Source: a virus. Taken from it: DNA of 28,764 nt. Under the pieces are notes generated by a model. That model saw nothing but the letters and a program-made list of their open reading frames with translations, made no database searches and had not been told where the DNA came from. Position numbers and translations under genes: made by a program. Location: positions 1-28,764 of IMG/VR virus record IMGVR_UViG_3300048836_001241; one strand, 5' to 3'. Below are positions 16,329 to 22,544 of the stretch, in pieces. How positions within the stretch are numbered: the first letter of the stretch is position 1; the number at the start of each line of letters is the position of its first letter.

Positions 16329-18614
16329 TCAGTAATCCGTCTCGATGTAGAGGCTGAAGAGGGTGATCCCGACCACGCTGGACGTGCCCCCGACCGAGCA
16401 GATCCCGTAGGGGTTAAGCCCCGTCGCCGTGGTCGGCAGGTTGGTCGTGATCGTGCCCGTGGCCTCGGCACCGGTCTTGAGGTTGCGGACGCGGTAGTCG
16501 ACGCGCTGGGTCGTGCCCGGCGGGCTGAAGAGGACGAGCTCATAGACGTTGTCGCGGTCGGTCGTCGGCACCGGGAAGCTGGCCCCGAGGTCGATCTTGG
16601 TGCAGGTGCCGCTGGCATCGTTGTGCATGATCTGGATGTTCGCGTCGGCGGCATCCCAGCCCATGCCGACAACGTTCGTCCGGGTGGAGTTCTCGATGTC
16701 CGTCGGCACCGAGACGGCGCCGATCAGCCCGGCGAAAGCCCGATGCGTGGCGACGGTCACCCCGGTTGCCGGTGCCCAGCGGCAGATGTAGTGGAACCCG
16801 CCAAGCTCGGCGGAAGGGCCACCCACCGTGAAGTGCTGCGAACCGCCCCGGAAGGCCGCGACGGCGGTCGCCGCCGCCGTGGTGACAAGATACTCAATCC
16901 CTCGCATGTAGGTGTAAAGGTTGGTCGAGGCCCAATTCTTCGCGGTGCCTGTGCCGGTGCCCGCAACGGTCAAGCCGAAGGTGCTGACGGTCGTGGAGTT
17001 GCCGATCGGTGCGGCCCAGGCCAGCTTGTTCAGGGCGAGGTGGGGTTGCAGCGGGCTATCGACACCGCTAGGGCCGATGGACGAGGGCAGGATACGCCCG
17101 CCAACGTCGCGCCCGAACAGCTTCAGTCCCCCCGCCGCCGGCGCGGTCGGGATGGCGATGGCCGGAAGCCGAAGCTGCCCGCCCTCGATCTCCACATCGG
17201 CCGCGCCTGCGAAGGCCCCGGCGTTGTTCCACTGGATTTCGCCGGAAGCGCCGCCGGGCGAGCCGCTGCCACCGCCTGCGATGGAGACTGTCGCCGTCGC
17301 CCCACCGGTGACGGTGACGCCCGGTCCGACAAAGTTCAGCGTCCCAAGGGCCGTGGTGATGTTGGTCCCTTCGTCCTGCACCGTGATGGGACTGCCACCG
17401 CCGGACGCGGCCCAGGTGCCGTCATCGCGCAGGAAAAGACCCGTCGCGGTGCCGGGCGGCGGGACAAGCCCCTTCAAGGTCGTGGTGAAGGTGTTCAGAA
17501 GGGCAGTCTGCGCGGCGGCCGTCGCGGCCGTCAGCATGGCCCGGCCGGCGGCCGTGCTGTCGCTGATCGCGGTCGCGGCAACGCTGATCGCGACGTTGGC
17601 GGCGGCGGTGATCAGGCCCTTGGCGTTCACCGTGAACTGGGCGACCGACCCGGCCAGCCCCCAACTGCCGGTGTTGGCGTTGACCGTCGCCAGGGTCTGG
17701 ACGGTGGATCCTGCCGGGGCCGTCACATCGCCGGTCTGGGCAGGCATCCGCGCGGCGGGCAGGGTGCCGGTGGTCAGGTCTGTCGCGCTGCCGCTGAACG
17801 CCACAGCGGCCAGGTCGGCGACCCATTTGCCCAGCTTGCCGAAGGCGTCCAGGATGCTGTCGGTCGCGGCCAGCGCCACGCGCGACCCGGCGGCGGCATA
17901 GCCCGTCAGCACGATCGACCGCACAGTCGCGCCGAAGTTCGAGATCGTGCCTGCCAGCTGCGTTCCGGTATGGTTGGCCCGGTCAAGAAGAACTGCATCG
18001 GTGCTGTTCGCGGTTGCGCCCGTCGCCACACCGTCGAGTTTCTGCTTGTCGCTGCCGGACATGAAGCCGGCGGCCCCGGCCGGGACGGCATTGGCATGCA
18101 GCGCGCCGCCCGCCCGGGCGCCGTGGGCGGTGTCGTCGAAGCGCGCCGCGGGCAGGATGCCGCCCGACAGGTCAGACGCGCTTCCGCTGGTCGCGACAGA
18201 GGCAAATGCCGGCTTGCCGTCGATGTCAGTCCAGGGGATCAGCGCGCCGGGCTGCAGGGCGGTCGACAGCGCAAGGAAGCTGGCCGAGGACATGAGCCCG
18301 GCATTGCTGCCATCGGCCAGGGTCAGGACCGCATCCGTGCCGGTGTCGCTGGACAGGGTGCGGGTCGCCGCATCCCAGGCAAGGTTGGTCGCGACAACGC
18401 CAAGGGGCAGCGTGACGCCGGCGCTGCGAACCTTCACCTCGCCGGTCGTGGTGTTCAGCCAGATGGTGCCGTTGGGCGGTGCCACGGGGTCTGTCGCAAG
18501 GTCGCCCAGCTGGAAGGTGCCGATGACGACGTGATCCTCGTTCCAGCGGTTGACGCTGATCTGCTTGTCCGGGTCGTTCGTGCCGGTGGCCGTGTGCTGG
18601 TGGCGGATGCCCAT
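16329..18614 (-). CDS. Tail fibre with repeat shaft and C-terminal lectin-like domain
   Basis: This 761-residue protein has an N-terminal attachment region (TGTNDPDKQISVNRWNEDHV, residues 10-29, a motif common in fibre and appendage proteins). The shaft, about 80-500, is rich in Gly/Ala/Ser/Thr and carries recurring fibre motifs: DLSGGILPAARF, DLTTGTLPAARM, NHTGTQLAGTISNF. A compact C-terminal beta domain follows (about 530-761) containing HFTVGGPSAELGGFHYICRW, FAGLIGAVSVP and VYELVLFSPPG. This layout suits a second receptor-binding protein beside the tailspike. The gene lies between the two adaptor paralogues, 9 nt after one and 2 nt before the other. AGGG, overlapping the upstream TAG stop, may serve as its ribosome binding site. 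Confidence 0.8.
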   Translation of the reverse strand: MGIRHQHTATGTNDPDKQISVNRWNEDHVVIGTFQLGDLATDPVAPPNGTIWLNTTTGEVKVRSAGVTLPLGVVATNLAWDAATRTLSSDTGTDAVLTLADGSNAGLMSSASFLALSTALQPGALIPWTDIDGKPAFASVATSGSASDLSGGILPAARFDDTAHGARAGGALHANAVPAGAAGFMSGSDKQKLDGVATGATANSTDAVLLDRANHTGTQLAGTISNFGATVRSIVLTGYAAAGSRVALAATDSILDAFGKLGKWVADLAAVAFSGSATDLTTGTLPAARMPAQTGDVTAPAGSTVQTLATVNANTGSWGLAGSVAQFTVNAKGLITAAANVAISVAATAISDSTAAGRAMLTAATAAAQTALLNTFTTTLKGLVPPPGTATGLFLRDDGTWAASGGGSPITVQDEGTNITTALGTLNFVGPGVTVTGGATATVSIAGGGSGSPGGASGEIQWNNAGAFAGAADVEIEGGQLRLPAIAIPTAPAAGGLKLFGRDVGGRILPSSIGPSGVDSPLQPHLALNKLAWAAPIGNSTTVSTFGLTVAGTGTGTAKNWASTNLYTYMRGIEYLVTTAAATAVAAFRGGSQHFTVGGPSAELGGFHYICRWAPATGVTVATHRAFAGLIGAVSVPTDIENSTRTNVVGMGWDAADANIQIMHNDASGTCTKIDLGASFPVPTTDRDNVYELVLFSPPGTTQRVDYRVRNLKTGAEATGTITTNLPTTATGLNPYGICSVGGTSSVVGITLFSLYIETDY

Positions 18615-18623
18615 GGCCCGGCC

Positions 18624-19226
18624 CTACCAGGTGGCCGACTGCGACCAGTCGCCGCTGTCGGCCAGGTCGTTGTCGTACCTCGCGCCGCTGGCGCTGCGGC
18701 TGTCCTGTTTCTTGGCTTGGGCAAGCTCCATCTCGAAGCGGCGGTCCAGCTCGCGCAGCTTGGTCGCGGTGCCCAGCCAGCGCGGGCCCAGAAGCGTGGC
18801 AAGGCGCAAGGCGACGGCAGTCTGGAAGGCGGCCGGCAGGATCGCCTCATTCGTCACCTCGGCGGTGTAGCGGATCCGCAAGGGGGCGGGTGCGTCGGCG
18901 CGCAGGCCGTCGCGGTCACGCCGCCACAGGGTGCCCGGCTCTCCGACCTCCAACAGGCGCACCAGGTCGCCGGGGACTTGGTAGAAATAGGCAAGCTCGG
19001 GATCTTCGGCCACGGTCGGGGGCAGTGTCGCCTCGGGCAGGTTGGCGATGGTCGAGGCAAAGGACCAGTCGGCGCGGGCCAGGCATTCGCGCAGCGCGTT
19101 CGGATACTGTTCCGTTGCGGACCGGGCCTGTTCGGTATCGTCGGCAAAGCTTGAGATCGGGCTCAGCTCCATGAAGCGCCAGGCCTGGGCAACGATGGTC
19201 GATGTGGCGATGGGGCTGGGCGGCAT
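18624..19226 (-). CDS. Tail adaptor A-like protein (T7 gp11/TtpA fold), copy 2
   Basis: This 200-residue protein shows the same signature as the gene at 15628-16326: AWRFMELSP (15-23), DWSFAST (53-59), then DAPAPLRIRYTAEV and TNEAILPAAFQTAVAL (125-140) followed by LLGPRWLG. It lacks the FDPAIFDD extension and is closer to the usual length of gatekeeper proteins (T7 gp11 is 196 residues), so this copy is the better candidate for the canonical portal-proximal ring. Its C-terminus (SASGARYDNDLADSGDWSQS) is a typical exposed tail. GGAAG lies 8 nt before the ATG. It follows a 74-nt hairpin-bearing spacer after the decoration-protein gene. Confidence 0.85.
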   Translation of the reverse strand: MPPSPIATSTIVAQAWRFMELSPISSFADDTEQARSATEQYPNALRECLARADWSFASTIANLPEATLPPTVAEDPELAYFYQVPGDLVRLLEVGEPGTLWRRDRDGLRADAPAPLRIRYTAEVTNEAILPAAFQTAVALRLATLLGPRWLGTATKLRELDRRFEMELAQAKKQDSRSASGARYDNDLADSGDWSQSATW

Positions 19227-19254
19227 GGGCGACGCTTCCGGGTTCGGGAAGGCG

Positions 19255-19274
19255 GGGGCCTGGTGTCAGGCCCC
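19255..19274. repeat. Intergenic hairpin downstream of the decoration-protein gene
   Basis: A perfect 8-bp stem GGGGCCTG/CAGGCCCC closes a GTGT tetraloop inside the 74-nt spacer 19227-19300. No U-run follows on the minus strand, so full intrinsic termination is unlikely. It may slow polymerase or protect the 3' end of a processed capsid mRNA. Confidence 0.6.
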
Positions 19275-19300
19275 GGCCGGGTTTCCTCGCACGGGGGCGG

Positions 19301-19759
19301 TCAGTGGTGGCGGTAGACGAGCTCGCCCCGAAGGTTGCCCGCGACGGTCGCGTTGGCGACGGTGCTGCAGATCAGGCGGATGTTGTTGTCCGCCGGGGCG
19401 GCGGCCAGGCCCAGCTGCTGCCAGGCCGGCAGGCCGTGGCGGGCATCGCCGATGGTGATCGGGTTGATGATGTTGGCCGACCTCAGGCCGCCGTTCACCA
19501 GCGCGGTCAGGGCACCGACAACGCCGATGTTGATCGTGGCATAGCCCCAGTTGGTGACGAAGAAGCTGGTCGCCCGGTCGATGATCGCGTCGGCCGGGAT
19601 GTCGCACAGCACGAAGGTCGACCCGCTGTCGTCGTCGATCAGGTTGGTGGCCGTGAAGGTCACGACGACGGCGCGGCCGCGCTGGCGGGCGGGGTCTTGC
19701 GGGTTCTGGTCCAGGCGCGGATCGGTGATCGCGTCGGAGACTTTGTTGCGGACGGGCAT
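19301..19759 (-). CDS. Putative capsid decoration / head structural protein
   Basis: I do not recognise this 152-residue family with certainty. It has a polar N-terminus (about 1-28, RNKVSDAITDPRLDQNPQ). A beta-rich body follows, with alternating hydrophobics (GRAVVVTFTATNLIDDDSG, FVLCDIPADAIIDRATSFF, GYATINIGVVGALTALVNGG), Gly/Ala/Asn turns and an aromatic, histidine-rich end. It is small, has no TM or catalytic motif, lies directly after the major capsid gene and has a strong ribosome binding site of its own (AGGAG 7 nt before the ATG). High expression beside the capsid suggests a decoration or cement protein; a minor head protein is the alternative. Confidence 0.6.
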   Translation of the reverse strand: MPVRNKVSDAITDPRLDQNPQDPARQRGRAVVVTFTATNLIDDDSGSTFVLCDIPADAIIDRATSFFVTNWGYATINIGVVGALTALVNGGLRSANIINPITIGDARHGLPAWQQLGLAAAPADNNIRLICSTVANATVAGNLRGELVYRHH

Positions 19760-19789
19760 GGAAGATGCTCCTGATGGTGGAAGGGGGAT

Positions 19790-19813
19790 GCCGCCCGGCC
19801 ATTGCCGGACGGC
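19790..19813. repeat. Hairpin downstream of the major capsid gene
   Basis: A 10-bp stem with one mismatch (left arm 19790-19799, right arm 19804-19813, CATT loop) fills the 71-nt spacer between the capsid stop and the next start. It lacks a downstream U-run on the minus strand and so is not a classical terminator. It may act in mRNA processing, stability or partial termination after the capsid gene. Confidence 0.6.
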
Positions 19814-19830
19814 GGGGGATCAGGTCAGGG

Positions 19831-20757
19831 TCAGGCGCACTCGATGGCGATGACGCCCTTGTCCTGCAGGCGCACCACATCGCGCCGGGTGCGCACCCGG
19901 ACGTAGGGCTTGTTGTCGGCGTGGGTGTCGTTCCAGACGTCGCCGTTGATCTCTTCCCAGACGCCTTCGACGATGTTGCGCTTGGTCCAGACCGGGCAGA
20001 CGTCGGCCGTGCCGGCGGTGTTCTTCGGCACGCGGTTCGACGTGATCCAGGTGATGCCCATCAGCATGCTGGGCTTGCCGTCCCGGATCTGCTCGATGTT
20101 GTAGGCGTTCAGGGGGGTGGTGGACGCCTGCGCGATGGCGAGAAGGTTGTCGCGCTGCTTTGGCGTGATCAGGCAGTAGAGGGGATCGTCTTCCTCCAGC
20201 CCAAAGTCGGCCTGCTGCAGCGTCAGGATGGCCAGGCGCATCTTGTCGATGGTCAGGCCGGTGCCGCCGGCCGGGATGATCTGGCTGCCCGGCAGGGCGA
20301 CGCCCGAAGTGCCGGGGCGCTTGCCCTCGATCGCGGTCCCGAGGATCCCGCCGTCGGTGACGGTATAGACCCCGTTGATCCGGCGGACGCCGACGATCCG
20401 GTCCATGCAGCCGCGCAGGACCGCGACAGTGTGGGCCTTGACGAAGTCCGACGTGGGATCCTTGATCATGTCGAGCTTGTCTTCTTCGTCGATGTACTGG
20501 CCGGTCTTGATCTCGGCCGGGCGGACAAGCCAGCGGCGGTAGCCGGTGACGTTGTTCTCGACGTTGCGGCGGGTGCGCTCTTCGCCGTACTGGTATTCCA
20601 GGGCGTTCAGGGCATCCATGGCCGACTGCGCCTCGCCCGTGGCCGGGATCGAGGTGACGGTCGACATGAGCGGGTTCTTCATCTGCTGTGCGACCATGAC
20701 GACGTTGTCACGGTAGGCAAGCTTGTGGTGCTGTTCCACTGCGGGTGCGATGGGCAT
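19831..20757 (-). CDS. Major capsid protein
   Basis: This 308-residue protein has the layout of the podovirus HK97-fold capsid family: an N-terminal helix (EQHHKLAYRDNVVMVAQQMK), the polar E-loop-like region (NVTGYRRWLVRPAEIKTGQ, then DEEDKLDMIKDPTSDFVKAH), the P-domain helix DKMRLAILTLQQADFG followed by PLYCLITPKQRDNLLA, and a C-terminal beta segment with VWTKRNIVEGVWEEINGDVW and VRTRRDVVRL. It lies directly after the scaffold and before the decoration candidate. It has the best ribosome binding site in the window, AAGGAGG (20764-20770), 6 nt before the ATG, as expected for the most abundant virion protein. Hairpins lie on both sides, suggesting separate mRNA control. Confidence 0.9.
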   Translation of the reverse strand: MPIAPAVEQHHKLAYRDNVVMVAQQMKNPLMSTVTSIPATGEAQSAMDALNALEYQYGEERTRRNVENNVTGYRRWLVRPAEIKTGQYIDEEDKLDMIKDPTSDFVKAHTVAVLRGCMDRIVGVRRINGVYTVTDGGILGTAIEGKRPGTSGVALPGSQIIPAGGTGLTIDKMRLAILTLQQADFGLEEDDPLYCLITPKQRDNLLAIAQASTTPLNAYNIEQIRDGKPSMLMGITWITSNRVPKNTAGTADVCPVWTKRNIVEGVWEEINGDVWNDTHADNKPYVRVRTRRDVVRLQDKGVIAIECA

Positions 20758-21038
20758 GGGGCCCCTCCTTTTGAAAAATCACGGGTGGTCTTGTGAGTTT
20801 TCGGAAGGGGTGCCCGATCGAAGCGGACCCGTCCTATGGGAAGCACTTGGCGCGTGCCGCTCCCCACTGGGAGGCCGTCTTTCCGGCTGTCGTCGGGACC
20901 GGAGGCAAGGCCGGGTGTCCGTCGACAATCAGAAAAGACACACTTCCCGTTGTGGGTCAAGAGGGGTCCGATACGACATCTGCCCGCGCCTTTACCGGGC
21001 GCGGGCAGATTTTCTGCTTCACAAGCGCTGCGAAACGG
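20758..21038 (-). promoter_or_regulatory. Scaffold-capsid intergenic leader (281 nt), probable regulatory region
   Basis: This is one of only two long spacers in the operon. In the minus-strand direction it holds the strong 13-bp hairpin at 20978-21010, then a TTGACC hexamer (20961-20966) without a convincing -10 element, and ends with the capsid Shine-Dalgarno AAGGAGG. No open frame with coding character was found. A promoter, an mRNA-processing site or a translational leader for capsid overexpression are all possible; the sequence alone does not decide. Confidence 0.45.
20978..21010. repeat. Perfect 13-bp stem-loop in the capsid leader
   Basis: The arms are 20978-20990 and 20998-21010, with a 7-nt loop (TTTACCG). 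A TTTT run follows on the plus strand, so it would act as an intrinsic terminator for plus-strand transcripts. On the minus (coding) strand the A-run precedes the stem and no U-run follows, so it should be read through. As RNA it would be a very stable 5' structure upstream of the capsid mRNA and a possible RNase III-type processing site. Confidence 0.75.
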
Positions 21039-22016
21039 TCAGCCGCCAGCGGCCAGCCGGGTCAGACGGTCGATCGTCGGCTGCAGGCGGGCGATCTCGG
21101 TCCGGTCGCCCGCCTTGACCGCTTTGGCATACTCTCCGTCCGGGCTGCGCAGGCGGGCGATTTCGGCACGGGCCTCGGCCGGTGTGGTGGTCAGGCCGCC
21201 GCCCTTGCCCAGGCCGACGGCGCTGTCGTCGCCCAGCATCTCGCCGATCACCCGGAAGGCGCGGATCGCATTGGCGTCGCCGATCTTGTCGGTCAGCACG
21301 TCCGACAGGTTGGCGATCGCCTCGGTGGTCAGCCCCGCCTTCTCGGCGATGAACTGCGCCCCGAGGCGCGCCTGGTGCAGGACCTTGGGCGTCTGGGTGC
21401 CATAGTCCTTCTCCAGCTCGGTCATGAGCTGGCGCTTGGCCGTCTCGCCCAGGGCGGCTGCGTCGTTCCAGGTCTGCATGGCATTGGCCGCCTGCAGGTT
21501 GATCATCTCCTGCAGCGCTTCCTTGGGGACGCCGTATTTGACAGCGATGGCCTTTGCGGCGGCTTCCGTCTTGTCGTCCCAGGGCGCGTCTTTCGGCCAG
21601 GTCTCGGGGCGGGCAACCTCATAGCCCGCCTCGTCCGTGGGCAGGCCCAGGGCCTCGCGGTTCTTGGCGACCCAGTCGGTGTAGGCCTCGCCCTTGGCGG
21701 GCTTGTCGAGGATGCTGTCAAGGCCCTTGCCGATGCGCTGCTCGGCCGCGCGGTGGCCCTTGATCATCTTCGGGATGGCCGCCATGGGGTCATCCTCGGC
21801 CAGGCCGCGCGCGGTCAGCCACTGGCGCTCCTCGTCGGTGATGTCCTTCGCCTCCCACCACTTGGGCGCGGGCGGGTCACCAGCGCCCCCGGCAGGCGGG
21901 GCGGACGGCGGCGGGTCGCTAGCCGGAGGCGGATCACCAGCACCGCCCGGCGGATCGTCCGCCGGGGCAAAGGCGCGGCGGTCGCGGGTGAAGTCAGTCA
22001 TCTTCGGGAAGGTCAT
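21039..22016 (-). CDS. Capsid scaffold protein
   Basis: This 325-residue acidic protein has a Pro/Ala/Gly-rich disordered N-terminus (residues 18-52, several GDPP and DPPP repeats) followed by a highly helical, charged body. The helices AAAIAVKYGVPKEALQEMIN, NDAAALGETAKRQLMTELEK and GAQFIAEKAGLTTEAIANLS are typical of scaffolds that assemble inside procapsids and then leave. The C-terminal helix-turn segment AEARAEIARLRSPDGEYAKA, ending TIDRLTRLAAGG, is a probable capsid-binding helix. It lies between portal-linked genes and the capsid, the standard place. The start at 22016 is favoured because AAGGAG lies 7 nt upstream; an in-frame ATG at 22001 has no comparable site. Confidence 0.85.
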   Translation of the reverse strand: MTFPKMTDFTRDRRAFAPADDPPGGAGDPPPASDPPPSAPPAGGAGDPPAPKWWEAKDITDEERQWLTARGLAEDDPMAAIPKMIKGHRAAEQRIGKGLDSILDKPAKGEAYTDWVAKNREALGLPTDEAGYEVARPETWPKDAPWDDKTEAAAKAIAVKYGVPKEALQEMINLQAANAMQTWNDAAALGETAKRQLMTELEKDYGTQTPKVLHQARLGAQFIAEKAGLTTEAIANLSDVLTDKIGDANAIRAFRVIGEMLGDDSAVGLGKGGGLTTTPAEARAEIARLRSPDGEYAKAVKAGDRTEIARLQPTIDRLTRLAAGG

Positions 22017-22329
22017 AGTCGGGCTCCTTGGCCATCTGGTTCAGCTGGTAGGGGGTCAGGTTCATCAGGGCCAGCAACTGCAGCGCCAGGTCGCGCCGCC
22101 CGGCCTCATAGGCCAGCTGCTGGGGGTCAGGCAGGGCGGGGCCGGGACGCCCGTCCTCGATCATCACGGGTTGCCCGGCCAGAACGCCGCCGATGCGGAT
22201 CAGATCTTCGGCCAGGCGCGGCTCGGCCGTGGCGGCCTTGCCCCAGCGCTTGGCCATGTGCAGCCCTTTGCGGCGGCTGGCAAAGGGGATGAAAGCCTGG
22301 ATGAGGGACAGGGGATGCCAGATGGTCAA
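21994..22329 (-). CDS. Small head-region protein, possibly Bbp19-like
   Basis: This 111-residue protein has a basic N-terminus (ASRRKGLHMAKRWGK) and two helical segments: RLAEDLIRIGGVLAGQP and YEAGRRDLALQLLALMNLTP. The second resembles the '...EGRR..gl.LL.lm...' core that I associate with the Bbp19-like phage domain found among head genes; this is tentative. The start is an unusual TTG at 22329 in a TTGA overlap with the preceding stop. It is supported by GGAGGA (22336-22341) 6 nt upstream; the next in-frame ATG at 22257 has no such site and would remove the N-terminal 24 residues. It overlaps the scaffold gene by 23 nt. Its role in the head is inferred from position. Confidence 0.7.
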   Translation of the reverse strand: MTIWHPLSLIQAFIPFASRRKGLHMAKRWGKAATAEPRLAEDLIRIGGVLAGQPVMIEDGRPGPALPDPQQLAYEAGRRDLALQLLALMNLTPYQLNQMAKEPDYDLPEDD

Positions 22330-22544
22330 CGGCAGTCCTCCGCATGAACGCGGCGGCTGATCAGGTGCCCCTCGTGCCAGTATTCGACCAGGTAGAACGG
22401 AGCGGCCATGTGGCGGCAGTAGATGATTTCCTCGATCGTGGCGGGGATCCCATCGCCGATCGTGACGCGGTCCCCGAGTTTGTGGTCTGGACGACCGATC
22501 GTGACGCGGTCCCCGGGGTTGCGGGCAGGACGACCGATCATCAC
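22326..22544 (-). CDS. Small SH3-like protein with 13-residue N-terminal repeats
   Basis: This 72-residue protein begins with two 13-residue repeats (IGRPARNPGDRVT, IGRPDHKLGDRVT) and a third partial IGDG. A compact beta-rich end follows: IPATIEEIIYCRHMAAPFYL, then VEYWHEGHLISRRVHAEDCR. The GDRVTI...ATIEEI pattern resembles SH3/KOW-like small barrels. The product lies directly after the portal (GTGA overlap, GTG start at 22544; an ATG one codon later is an equal alternative) and before the Bbp19-like gene (TTGA overlap). A weak AGGGGG precedes it. Function unknown; a head-completion or structural accessory role is only suggested by the neighbours. Confidence 0.65.
   Translation of the reverse strand: MMIGRPARNPGDRVTIGRPDHKLGDRVTIGDGIPATIEEIIYCRHMAAPFYLVEYWHEGHLISRRVHAEDCR
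22456..22541. repeat. 39-bp in-frame tandem repeat
   Basis: The 21-bp core CCGATCGTGACGCGGTCCCCG occurs exactly at 22456-22476 and 22495-22515 and restarts partially at 22534, a period of 39 bp. The repeat stays in frame with the 72-aa gene, giving 13-residue protein repeats. It lies right at the gene start, so duplication has extended the N-terminus of the protein. Confidence 0.85.

Noticed and set aside
16623-19154. 843-codon plus-strand open frame
   Set aside because: Antisense to the tail fibre and the second adaptor gene; no motif, strongly Gly/Arg-biased.
19266-19880. 204-codon minus-strand frame over the decoration gene
   Set aside because: Overlaps the decoration gene in a different frame, crosses the capsid stop, and is Arg/Pro-rich.
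20978-21010. Hairpin as the terminator of the scaffold transcript
   Set aside because: The U-run is on the plus-strand side only; in the coding direction nothing after the stem supports intrinsic termination.
20793-22292. 499-codon plus-strand open frame over the scaffold and capsid leader
   Set aside because: Mostly antisense to the scaffold gene; Arg/Gly/Ala-rich product without any recognised fold, and no ribosome binding site of note.
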